Shown: piece by piece, positions 25,101-32,325 of the stretch
How the letters are laid out: the number at the start of each line of letters is the position of its first letter
Position numbering within the stretch: the first letter of the stretch is position 1
NCBI GenBank assembly: GCA_015075445.1
Contig: JABTUJ010000024.1
Coordinates: 1 to 64,000 of the forward strand
DNA from: Verrucomicrobiales bacterium
GTDB taxonomy: Bacteria > Verrucomicrobiota > Verrucomicrobiia > Limisphaerales > J093
Length of the DNA: 64,000 bases
Direction: 5' to 3'
Position numbers and translations under genes: made by a program
Notes under the pieces: generated by a model
The model's input: the letters and a program-made list of their open reading frames with translations, nothing else
Database searches by the model: none
What the model was told of the DNA's origin: nothing

Positions 25101-26797
25101 AACGCAACGGCGGCGCCGAGCATCACTTCGCCACCCACACCCAACCCCTCCCCGATCGCCCCGGCTTCCGCTTCACCCCGGCCCAGGACCGCCACCTCCG
25201 CGTCTGGACCACCACCGGCCTCTACCATCCGCAGCCCGAGTGGTGCGATCCGATCGCCCATCCCGTCGAGGCCAGCCGCGGCATGGAGGCCAGCGGCGAC
25301 GCCTTCAGCCCGGGCTGGTTTGAACTGCCGCTGCCCCGGGACACCACCCTCGAGCTCGTGCTCACCGCCGAGAAGGACGACCCCACCCCCGACCAACTCG
25401 CCGCCGCCCTGAACCCCTCCCAGCCGCTCCCTGGACTGGAAGGAAGAAGGAAGAATGCAGAATGCAGAAGGGGCATCCAACCCGGTCGATCCGGGGCCCC
25501 TGAGCAGGCCCAAGAGGAACAAGCGGCTGCTCCGGGAGCGCTGGACCTGGCGGAGACCTTGGCCCGCGCCGCCACGGCCTTCCTCGTTCGTCGCGACAAC
25601 CTCAAGACAGTCATCGCGGGCTATCCGTGGTTTCTCGATTGGGGACGGGATACCCTCATCGTCGCGCGCGGTCTCCTGGCCGCCGGTTGGGTGGAACAAG
25701 TCCGCGAGATCCTGCAGACCTTCGGCCGCTTCGAACAGGCTGGCACGCTTCCCAACTCGCTGCGCGGAGAGGACGCCTCCAACCGCGAGACCAGCGACGC
25801 GCCGCTCTGGTTCGGCGTGGTCTGCGAGGAATGGGCTGCCCTCGCCGCCGCGCCCGAACAAGGCCAGCCCGGCCACCTCCTCCAGCAGACCACCGTGGAC
25901 CCGCGTGGCCGCTCGCTGGCCGACGTGCTCCAGTCCATCGCCGCCGGCTTCATCCGGGGTGCCCCGAACGGCATTCGCATGGACCCGACCTCGGCGCTCG
26001 TGTTCAGCCCGAGCCATTTCACCTGGATGGACACCAACCACCCCGCCGGCACGCCCCGCGAAGGTTACCCCGTTGAGATCCAGGCCCTCTGGATCCGGCT
26101 CCTCCGCCAACTCGAACGCCTCGGCTTACCCGCCGTCTCCGCCCCGTGGCAGGAACTGGCCGCCCAGGCCGAGGCCAGCCTCCAGAAGTATTTCTGGCTG
26201 GAACACCGCGGCTGGTACGCCGACGTGCTCCTCGCCCGACCCGGTCAACCCGCCGCCGCCGCCCTCGCCCAGGACGCCCTCCGCAGCAACGCCCTGTTCC
26301 CCATCAGCCTCGGTCTGGTCCAGGGCGAACCCGCCCGCCGGACCGTCGCGGCTGCCCAGTGCTGGCTCGTCGTGCCCGGCGCCCTCCGTTCACTCGCCCC
26401 CCTGCCCGTCTCCCCGCCCTTGCCTATCCACGGCGCCCACGGCCGGCTCCTGAACGACCCCACCCACCCTTACTGGGGACAGTACACCGGCGATGAGGAC
26501 ACCCGCCGCAAGCCGGCCTACCACAACGGTACCGGCTGGACCTGGCCTTTCCCGCAGTTCTGCGAAGCCCTCGCCCGCGCCTGGGACTTCGCCCCCGCCG
26601 CCGTCGCCGCCGCTCGCGCCTACCTGGGCAGCATCGACCAGCTCCTCGCTGACGGTTGCCACGGACATTTGCCCGAGCTCGTGGACGGCGACGCGCCGCA
26701 CGCCCAGCGGGGTTGCGACGCCCAGGCCTGGAGCGTCACCGAAGCCCTGCGCGTCTGGCGTCTCCTCGAAACGAAAGTCGCGGTTGAACCCCGTTGA
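22127..26797 (+). CDS. Bifunctional glycogen debranching enzyme (GH13 + GH133)
   Basis: 1556 residues from the ATG at 22127. The N-terminal third is a GH13-type barrel with DMAVNH (about residue 250), nucleophile Asp in GFRCDAGY (about 325), acid Glu in FLLEGLGG (about 354) and the Asp of SETHDN (about 412). The C-terminal part (about 1142-1541) is an amylo-1,6-glucosidase domain (LKTVIAGYPWFLDWGRDT, GTLPNSLRGEDASNRET, WTWPFPQFCEAL). This order is that of the eukaryotic debranching enzyme: 4-alpha-glucanotransferase then alpha-1,6-glucosidase. Three repeat-derived insertions lie in the linker: a 24-residue duplication (652-688), CGAGFQPA triplication (803-836), and GRRKNAECRRGIQP (about 1105-1118). 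No signal peptide, so cytoplasmic glycogen turnover. Confidence 0.88.
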   Translation: MQARLTQTPAPGERQVRFVGDRLTFHLHHGQPPPPGWRARLRTNLGRAATLRAELITAVESRRPAPLSSWRDIPMQRVGDAWTLELPLAEVGFFKAKAYALDERGWQHWPDGPDFGVNVQPAWCRTANTIYCAFPRMFGPSKTARQTTPSPWDRPLRELDREGFTAIPPSGKLRDLGRELPHIFDTLGCRILHLLPVNPTPTTYARFGRFGSPYAGQDLLAIDPALVEFDKRTTGVDQFRELAYGVHARGGRLFLDMAVNHTGWGSTLLETHPEWFRRENGEFVSPGAWGTVWEDLVELDHRHAALRRTWGEVFVEWCRRGVDGFRCDAGYKVPVPVWQYVVARVRQEFPDTVFLLEGLGGAWEATEELLTEGGMQWAYSELFQNYTGAQVRWYLDYALAQSTQRGLYAHYSETHDNPRLAERGRTWSLLRNRLCALTSVSGAFGFTNGVEWLAPERVNVHSSRGLAWGHQPHLLRELGDLNRLLANHPCFHDGARLTRLSAPDSFVYALLRQSAEGQDAVLVLVNTDPDHTRSVSLDPAPLQQAGLHLEPDHEPPPVDLLDQSPPPRTRAANGHLTFKLRPAASYCLATTLQPAGPDGPTYRRRRALEAFALQALSQHLPLEQLGRVDLATLADQAERDPASLLSAIAELPPDLEPAAVPVRLRAGKLCERGRHEPDLEPAAVPVRLQAAHGQYPRVVTWQSSDRSRQLPVPPDHWLLVRDATPFRAVLCLAGDTRPLRAESTAVAGGHVAAFAPPPCPGDAELTLERYGEGDRHVRGSLRFLAPTPFGWPDSPPAHSLSSGGAGFQPAIQPLSCGAGFQPAIQPLSCGAGFQPARSPGPLPAPTSLVLLTNGRGGMARLGVDFGSIRSKYDCLLGANLHPSVPVDRHVFAKRARLWINADGFLSPLDAANLTRFQAGPPAVWVFVASAGDGRGAEIHVTAAMVADANTTVLRFHRPAAPPSQSRNLPDEADVRLTVRVDLEDRGYHQETKRNGGAEHHFATHTQPLPDRPGFRFTPAQDRHLRVWTTTGLYHPQPEWCDPIAHPVEASRGMEASGDAFSPGWFELPLPRDTTLELVLTAEKDDPTPDQLAAALNPSQPLPGLEGRRKNAECRRGIQPGRSGAPEQAQEEQAAAPGALDLAETLARAATAFLVRRDNLKTVIAGYPWFLDWGRDTLIVARGLLAAGWVEQVREILQTFGRFEQAGTLPNSLRGEDASNRETSDAPLWFGVVCEEWAALAAAPEQGQPGHLLQQTTVDPRGRSLADVLQSIAAGFIRGAPNGIRMDPTSALVFSPSHFTWMDTNHPAGTPREGYPVEIQALWIRLLRQLERLGLPAVSAPWQELAAQAEASLQKYFWLEHRGWYADVLLARPGQPAAAALAQDALRSNALFPISLGLVQGEPARRTVAAAQCWLVVPGALRSLAPLPVSPPLPIHGAHGRLLNDPTHPYWGQYTGDEDTRRKPAYHNGTGWTWPFPQFCEALARAWDFAPAAVAAARAYLGSIDQLLADGCHGHLPELVDGDAPHAQRGCDAQAWSVTEALRVWRLLETKVAVEPR
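24083..24191 (+). repeat. In-frame 72-bp duplication inside the debranching enzyme
   Basis: Bases 24083-24119 and 24155-24191 are the same 37 bases (CCCGACCTCGAACCGGCC...), 72 bases (24 codons) apart. They encode PDLEPAAVPVRL twice without breaking the frame. Confidence 0.85.
24535..24633 (+). repeat. Three in-frame GTGCGGGC-type repeat units inside the debranching enzyme
   Basis: Units at 24535-24555, 24574-24594 and 24613-24633 are identical (GTGCGGGCTTCCAGCCTGC core) with a 39-bp period, i.e. 13 codons, and encode (G/C)GAGFQPA three times. The same family occurs outside genes at 1522-1542 and 27817-27837. Confidence 0.9.
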
Positions 26798-27793
26798 CGA
26801 TCGGCACCAGCCCTCGCCCCGCAAGCAGGTTCTCCAGGTGCCCGGCCATCAGCTCCGGGCTCCCGTGGAAGGCGTCGATCGAACTGCCCGCCAGATGCGG
26901 CGTGAGCGTCACATTGTCCAGCTCGAGAAACGGGTGACCCGGCCGGAGGGGTTCAATGTCGAACACGTCCAGCGCCGCCCCCAGGATCGTGCGGCGTCGT
27001 AATGCCTCCACCAGCGCCGCCTCCACCACGAGCCCGCTCCGCGCCGTGTTCACGAGGATGGCCGACGGCTTCATCCGCGCCAGCTCCGCGGCCCCGATCA
27101 AGCCGTGGTTCTCCGGCGTCAACCGCGCGTGCAGTGACACGATGTCCGACGTCTCGAGCAGCGTTCTCAGATCGACTCGTTCCGCGGGTGCCGGGTCGGC
27201 TTGAGATAGGGGATCGTACACGACCACGCGACTGCCAACGCCTCGAGGTAATGCGCCACCAACCGTCCCACCGCCCGTAACCGATCAGGCCGACCGTCTT
27301 GCCGCGCAGCTCCGGGATGGCCTGCTGTTCGAAATTCCGCCGCCAGTCACCGGCCTTCAACGACGCGTGCGCCCGTGCCAGGGTTGCGAATCTCCGCCAA
27401 CATCAGCCCACCGTGCACTCGGCCACCGCCCGCGTTCCGACCTGGCGTGTTGATCACCCCACGCCCCGCTGCGCCGCCGCCACCGCGATGTTCTCCCACC
27501 GCCCCGCAACACGCCGATCACCTGCAGGGCGGCAGACGCTCGAGAAACGCTCCGCCACCGGCGCGAATTGCACCACCACGATCGCCACGTCCTCCGCCCC
27601 GGCCATGGGGCTTCGTCCAGTGGCACCGCCGACGGCCCCCTGCTCGATCGCCAGGTTCGCCTGCTGCATCCACCAACGAGGCGTGTTCCCACGGGCGCAC
27701 CTCCACCTCGATCCCCAGGGCCTTCAGGCTCGCCAGCCCCCGCCCCATCACCGCGCGCGGGATGTACGCGTCGCTGATCGCCAACAGCTTCAT
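26736..27793 (-). pseudogene. D-2-hydroxyacid dehydrogenase, multiply frameshifted
   Basis: The gene would start at ATG 27793, overlapping the aldolase stop (ATGA). Pieces of one protein are spread over all three frames: MKLLAISDAYIPRAVMGRG; then AGAEDVAIVVVQFAPV; then GDWRRNFEQQAIPELRGK and TVGLIGYG (nucleotide-binding loop); then SDIVSLHARLTPENHGLIG, LVNTARSGLV and TLTPHLAGSS. Together they cover a near-complete phosphoglycerate-dehydrogenase-like protein. At least four single-base shifts are needed. The last 62 bases overlap the end of the convergent debranching gene. Real decay and poor sequence quality are both possible; the neighbours on each side are intact. Confidence 0.8.
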
Positions 27794-28698
27794 GCCGCGC
27801 CCCCCACGTCCCCCTGTGGTGCGGGCATCCTGCCTGCACCTCCCCCCCCCGCCTTCCCCTCCGAACCCAGCGCCCTAATCCGGTCCGCCACAAACCCGCA
27901 CACCCCCTGCCGGATCTCGCCGAAGAGCTCGCGCGGCAAGGGATCCTCCCGCGTCAAGGCCTGCGCCGTCTGCCGCAACCCCCGCGCCATCGCGATCCGA
28001 CAATCCGCGTAGTAATTCACCTTGCAGATCCCGTGGGCGATCGCCGCCCGAAGTTGCGCCTCCGGGGTTCCCGACCCGCCATGCAGCACCAGCGGGACCG
28101 GACTGGCCGCCTCCAGCTCGGCCAATCGACCGATTGCCAGGTTCGGCAACGAACGGTACACCCCATGCGCCGTCCCGATCGACACCGCCAGTGCGTCCAC
28201 CTCGGTCTCCTCCACAAACCGCCGCACCTCGGCCGGCTCGGTCAGCACCGATTCCGCGCATGCCCGCGCCTCGAGATCCATGCCCCCCACGTGCCCCAGC
28301 TCGCCTTCCACACTCACCCCGTGCGGATGCGCCAGCTCCACCGCCGCCCGCGTCAGCGCCACGTTCTGCGCGAACGGCAGACACGACCCGTCCACCATCA
28401 CCGACGTGAAGCCCAGGTCGATCGCCGCCCGCACGCAGTCGAGGTCGTTCGTGTGGTCCAGATGCAGCGTGATGGGAATCGCGTGCCGCGTCGCCACGGC
28501 ACCTGCCAACCCCGCCAGGTACGCCATCCCGTTCCCCTCGAGATCCGACGGCAAGCCCATCAGGATCACCGGCGAACGCAGCGACTCGGCCGTCTCGAGA
28601 ATGGCGCGCACCATCACGTCCTCGACGCAATCAAAGGCCGGCACCGCGTAGCGCTGCGCCCGGGCCGGCGCGAGTATCTGCTCCAAAGTCGTCAACAT
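27790..28698 (-). CDS. Class II fructose/tagatose-bisphosphate aldolase-family protein
   Basis: 302 residues. A Zn-dependent class II aldolase fold: metal and substrate motifs LHLDHTND, VEGELGHVGG, SIGTAHGVY, PLVLHGGSGTP and KVNYYADCR are in the family order. Substrate may be a ketose bisphosphate or an uncommon sugar phosphate. The final 20 or so residues (GGGGAGRMPAPQGDV) are read from an interspersed GTGCGGGC-type repeat (27817-27837), so the native end was probably earlier. GGAGG lies upstream of the start. It follows the SDR gene and overlaps the broken 2-hydroxyacid dehydrogenase by 4 bases (ATGA), suggesting a sugar or sugar-acid breakdown operon. Confidence 0.88.
   Translation of the reverse strand: MLTTLEQILAPARAQRYAVPAFDCVEDVMVRAILETAESLRSPVILMGLPSDLEGNGMAYLAGLAGAVATRHAIPITLHLDHTNDLDCVRAAIDLGFTSVMVDGSCLPFAQNVALTRAAVELAHPHGVSVEGELGHVGGMDLEARACAESVLTEPAEVRRFVEETEVDALAVSIGTAHGVYRSLPNLAIGRLAELEAASPVPLVLHGGSGTPEAQLRAAIAHGICKVNYYADCRIAMARGLRQTAQALTREDPLPRELFGEIRQGVCGFVADRIRALGSEGKAGGGGAGRMPAPQGDVGGAA
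27817..27837 (+). repeat. Interspersed GTGCGGGC-type repeat at the 3' end of the aldolase gene
   Basis: Core GTGCGGGCATCCTGCCTGC; read on the minus strand it supplies the AGRMPAPQG residues of the aldolase tail. Confidence 0.8.
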
Positions 28699-28739
28699 CT
28701 CGTTAAGTCCTCCATGCTCCTCTGCCTGTCGATGAACTG

Positions 28740-28803
28740 CACAGAAGCCAACGAAGGAAGCGAAGCATCACCCAACCCTTCGTTACCTCCGTTGCCTTCT
28801 GTG
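28740..28803. repeat. 26-bp imperfect inverted repeat
   Basis: Arms 28740-28765 (CACAGAAGCCAACGAAGG...) and 28778-28803 (...CCGTTGCCTTCTGTG) pair at about 22 of 26 positions around a 12-base loop. It sits between the SDR and aldolase genes and looks like an interspersed REP-type repeat, not a T-tailed terminator. Confidence 0.65.
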
Positions 28804-28872
28804 AATCGTCCTCCCATCGTTTGCTTTCTCGCTTTCAAACGCCGGCTTCTCCGTCCCTTTCCCGGGGCCGCC

Positions 28873-29634
28873 TCAGCGCATCAGCATGCCACCCGAGGCG
28901 TCGAACGTGGCCCCCGTCGTGTAGCTGGCCCGCTCCGACGCCAGGAACACGATCATCCGCGCCACCTCGCGCGGATCGCCAATCCGCCCCAGCGGAATCC
29001 GGCTCAGGTAATAGTCCCGATTCGCCACGAGCGCCTCGCGGGCCATGTCCGTCTCCATCATGCCCGGCGCCACCGCATTGACGTAGATACCGTGCCGGGC
29101 CACCTCGCGCGCCAAAGACACCGTGAAACTGACCACTCCGCCCTTGGCGGCCGCGTAGTCGGCATGCCCGGTGGTTGCGCCCAGGAACGCCGCCGGCGAC
29201 GCCACGTTCACGATCCGCCCGCCCCGGCTCGCCGCCAGCCAGCGCCGGACCGCTTCCCGGCAGGTGAGGAATACGCCCTTCAGATTGACCGCCAGGGTCT
29301 GATCCCAGACCTCCTCGCTCAGATCCTTGACCAGCGCGGTCGGCCAGATCCCCGCGCTGTTGACCAGGATGTCCACCCTCCCCCACACCGCTTCGACCGC
29401 GTCAAAAAGCCAGGCCACATCCGCCCCGCGCGCCACGTCTGCCGGCATGGCCCGCGCCTCGCCCCGACCCGCCTCGGCAATCGTCGAGACCACCCGCTCC
29501 GCCTGCTCCCGCTGGCGACGGTAATTCACGATCACCCGCGCGCCTTCCGCCGCCAGTTCGCGGCAGACGGCTTCGCCCAGGCCGCGCGAGCCCCCCGTCA
29601 CCAACGCCACTTTGCCACTCAATGCCAGGTCCAT
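28873..29634 (-). CDS. Short-chain dehydrogenase/reductase (FabG-like SDR)
   Basis: 253 residues, classical SDR. The cofactor loop TGGSRGLG is near residue 14, followed by NSAGIWP. The catalytic Tyr-x-x-x-Lys is YAAAK, preceded by Ser in NVASPAAFL. C-terminal FDASGG and the PREVARMIVFLASE segment are typical. It is the first gene of the minus-strand group with the class II aldolase and the 2-hydroxyacid dehydrogenase remnant, so a sugar, sugar-alcohol or hydroxyacid substrate is more likely than fatty-acid synthesis. Cytoplasmic. Confidence 0.9.
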   Translation of the reverse strand: MDLALSGKVALVTGGSRGLGEAVCRELAAEGARVIVNYRRQREQAERVVSTIAEAGRGEARAMPADVARGADVAWLFDAVEAVWGRVDILVNSAGIWPTALVKDLSEEVWDQTLAVNLKGVFLTCREAVRRWLAASRGGRIVNVASPAAFLGATTGHADYAAAKGGVVSFTVSLAREVARHGIYVNAVAPGMMETDMAREALVANRDYYLSRIPLGRIGDPREVARMIVFLASERASYTTGATFDASGGMLMR

Positions 29635-29892
29635 GTCACCGTTCCTCTCGCGTCACCGCCAAACCCGCGGCAGCGTCCCGCGTCCGCGCTCCTGCCCGCG
29701 GCCGGACGCGAAACCGGCCCATAAGGCCATCGGGCCGGCCATTGTCAATGCCGGTTCATCGACGGGCCGACAATTCCAGCGGTTCTGATCCTGCGGCTCC
29801 ACCCCTTGTCCGGATCGCGCGATCACGACTTCTGCCGGCGCTTCGATAACCTCCGGCGGCTCAGTCACCGCAGGTTTCTCGACCGCGGACCA

Positions 29893-29997
29893 GACGCAAT
29901 GGGGTCAAACATTGACATTTGACATTTTCCACCGAACGGTCGCAGGCGTTCTGGGGCTGATTGAATGTCAAATGTCAATGTTTGACCCCATTGCGTC
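29893..29997. repeat. Perfect 34-bp inverted repeat, 37-base loop
   Basis: Arm 29893-29926 starts GACGCAATGGGGTCAAACAT and is perfectly reversed at 29964-29997. The arms hold repeated GTCAAA/TGACATT words. It lies in the otherwise gene-free 29635-30039 stretch, directly before the RND remnant. It resembles REP/BIME-type hairpins or the fused ends of a small non-autonomous element; no transposase is adjacent. Confidence 0.85.
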
Positions 29998-30039
29998 CGG
30001 AAATCCCGGACGGCACCGAGGGGGGCCAGAAAGGCCGCG

Positions 30040-30612
30040 TTGCATGGCATCAGCGCCGAGACCATCGCCCAGACGTTGCGCTTGGCCGTGGGCGGCCTGC
30101 CGGTGGACCTCGTCCACCAACCGCGCGAAAAAGAGGACGTGGCGCTGGTGCTCGAACTGCCGCGCCCGCTGCGTTCGCGCCCGGAGGATTTGCTGGCGCT
30201 GCGCGTCCGCTCCGGCGACGCCAACGCCCTGCCCGAGCCGGGCGGCGCCGCCGCGCCGCCGCTGGTGCCGTTGCGCGAACTGGTGACCGTCGAGCACACG
30301 CTCACCGACAAGAGCATCTATCACAAGAACCTCATGCCGGTGACGTACGTCATCGGCGACGTGGCCGGCGTGATCGAAAGCCCGGTGTATGCGATCCTCA
30401 GAATGAACAAGGCGCTGCGCAAACTGGACGCGCGGAAATTTGTGAATGCCTCAAGTTCCTATTCCTCAAGAGAGAAGGAACCGGAGGCACCGACATCGGA
30501 GCAGGCGACGCAGTCCGACGCTTCAAATTCGCAGCCAACGTCCTTCATGGCCGACGAGGTCGCGTCGCTGCTCATCAGCCGCATGGCCATGCCGGTGCTC
30601 TATTACATGGTA
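30040..30612 (+). pseudogene. RND efflux transporter remnant with internal deletion
   Basis: About 130 residues match the middle of an AcrB/HAE1-type inner-membrane RND pump (GISAETIAQTLRLAVGGLPV, PLRELVTVEHTLTDKSIYHK, VTYVIGDVAGVIESPVY). A short unrelated stretch is followed by a typical RND C-terminal helix end (ASLLISRMAMPVLYYM). More than 800 residues are missing. The frame runs on to 30846 without homology. No periplasmic adaptor gene is nearby. A deletion remnant beside the 34-bp inverted repeat and the tRNA fragment. Confidence 0.75.
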
Positions 30613-30839
30613 CCTGCTCAGCATCCGCCGTGCCAACGGCTTTTTCCGCTGGGATCACCGCCCCCCAAGAGCAGGCCCCGCCTGCCCGCCGCTTCCCAGC
30701 GCCAATGGTGCCCCGGCAAACCAGGTATCCGGCCAGGATGGCGCCTGGTGAGTTCCTCGCCACCGCCCCCTCCCGACAGCATACCGTCCCCCCAACGCTC
30801 CGCACCGGCACCGATAGACATGAACCTTAGACAGTCCGC

Positions 30840-30884
30840 CTTATAACCTGAAGGTCGGTGGTTCAAATCCACCCCCCGCAACCA
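30840..30884 (+). tRNA. 3' part of a tRNA-Ile(TAT) gene (partial; likely old att site)
   Basis: Reads anticodon loop CTTATAA (30840-30846), 3' anticodon stem CCTGA, variable AGGTC, T arm GGTGG-TTCAAAT-CCACC, acceptor strand CCCCGCA, discriminator A and encoded CCA (30882-30884). The anticodon would be TAT. The expected 5' half (TGCGGGG..., D arm, TCAGG) is missing; the bases before 30840 do not pair. A 3' tRNA piece ending at CCA is what integration of an island leaves at one of its ends. Confidence 0.8.
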
Positions 30885-31355
30885 ACCGCCGTTGATCATC
30901 AAGGACTTATCCCGCTGGCCTTCAGGAGCTTTCCCGGAAGTTGGCATCCCGCTTGCTCGTTGTGACGCACCCTGACGATCTCTGACCATCTCTGGTGCAT
31001 TGCCAAACAAATGCCAAACATTTTGGCGCCCGGAGACCGCCGGACGAAGGCGGGTTCAGGGCGGCGGCGAGAACGGTCTGAGAAGCCCAGGGGCCGACGG
31101 GAGGAGTAGAACGCCGCCACCGGGGGCTTCCGGCGCCGCCTCGCAGGGGGCTCGGCGCGAGGAGCAGGTTTCCAGGGTTGCCTCCCCTCCCGGGAGTCTT
31201 CACAGCCCCCGTCCGGCAACGAAGCCCAGAAGAGTTCGATCTCATTCTTCCCTATGGAACTCGACCGCGCGCCCCGGACTGTTGACCAGGGTGGCGGGCC
31301 TGCCGTTGAGGAGGGACCCGCATCCGGCTCGCCACGGATTTGTGCTTCTACCGGT
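30885..31355. other. Gene-free stretch after the tRNA fragment
   Basis: I see no credible gene here. Open frames read on the minus strand are antisense artefacts. The first 130 bases after CCA (including TGCCAAACAAATGCCAAACA) look like the flank of an integrated element, but no integrase is present. Confidence 0.5.
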
Positions 31356-32303
31356 CTAGCGCCGCAGCCGGAAGAAGGCTGGAGCGTCATTGCGGGGGAG
31401 GCGGATGGCATTGGCGCTCACGTCCGGCACCGCTTTCCACGCGGGTGGACGCAAGGCCGGACTGCGCTCCAGCGTGTACCCCTCCCACACCGCCCCCCAG
31501 CTCACCACCACCTCCTCCCCCTCCAGCCGCACCGCCAGCTCCGGCCGCGCCGGCTCCCCCGCCCCAATCGCCTTCCCCGGCTCGGGATGGACGGCGGCAC
31601 CGAGAAACTCAAGCCGGCCCCGGGGCGGATCCCACTCCCACTCCCAGGTCCAGCGCAGGTGCAGCCACCCCAGATGCCAGCCCCCGGCACGTTCCAGCCG
31701 AATGCCAAAGAGTCCTTCCTGGGTGTGAGTGTACCAGTTGGTGGGAGCCAGGAACCCCAGAGCGCTTCCCCCGGAGATCCAGTCATCACCCCCCCCCCGC
31801 TCGAAGCGGCGACCGACAATGCCCACCCCGTGAGCCTCGAAGGCGGGGCGCACCCGCGGCGGGAGGCTCCAGGTCCAGTACGGTCGCGGGCTCCGGGGCG
31901 GCTCCGGCTCGATCATCTCCCCGGCCGCCAGCTTGCAGTCCTGCAACACCACGTCCTCCGAGCTCCACACCCGCACATACATCTCCACATGCGCCTCCGG
32001 GTAGTACGCCTCAATCTCGTCGTCCTGGTAGTAATAGGCGTTACCCTGTCCTTGCCGCGCACGCCAGTGATGCTCGGCGCGCAGTCGCTCGTGACGGAAG
32101 TCCGCCACGCCATCCCCATCGAGATCTACGGGCTCCGCCGAGAAGTTCGTCACCCCGCACGTCCCAGCCGGGTCTACCAGCCAAGACACCACAATCTCCT
32201 GCGGCACAGGGGCACACGGACGCTCCGCGGCAGACAACAGGACGCTCGCCCCGAGCAGGCCGGCTGCCCAGCGCCACGCTCCCGGAATCCAGTACGGCTT
32301 CAT
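31356..32303 (-). CDS. Exported protein with Ca-binding-like loop and C-terminal module
   Basis: 315 residues from the ATG at 32303, chosen because GGAGGAGG lies just upstream. A signal peptide (WRWAAGLLGASVLLSAA) is followed by a mature beta-rich protein with the loop DLDGDGVADF (residues about 60-70), like dockerin or thrombospondin type-3 Ca loops. Trp and Tyr are frequent. The C-terminus (YTLERSPALRPPAWKAV ... APAFFRLRR) resembles the module at the ends of the 11353 and 46573 proteins. It lies 22 bases after the stop of the giant exported protein upstream, so the two are probably cotranscribed. Function unknown. Confidence 0.75.
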   Translation of the reverse strand: MKPYWIPGAWRWAAGLLGASVLLSAAERPCAPVPQEIVVSWLVDPAGTCGVTNFSAEPVDLDGDGVADFRHERLRAEHHWRARQGQGNAYYYQDDEIEAYYPEAHVEMYVRVWSSEDVVLQDCKLAAGEMIEPEPPRSPRPYWTWSLPPRVRPAFEAHGVGIVGRRFERGGGDDWISGGSALGFLAPTNWYTHTQEGLFGIRLERAGGWHLGWLHLRWTWEWEWDPPRGRLEFLGAAVHPEPGKAIGAGEPARPELAVRLEGEEVVVSWGAVWEGYTLERSPALRPPAWKAVPDVSANAIRLPRNDAPAFFRLRR

Positions 32304-32325
32304 CGTGTCCTCCTCCATCGTTCGC

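Noticed and set aside
30618..31010. Minus-strand frame containing GVDLNHRPSGYK
   Set aside because: This peptide is the antisense translation of the tRNA-Ile 3' end, a known kind of annotation artefact.
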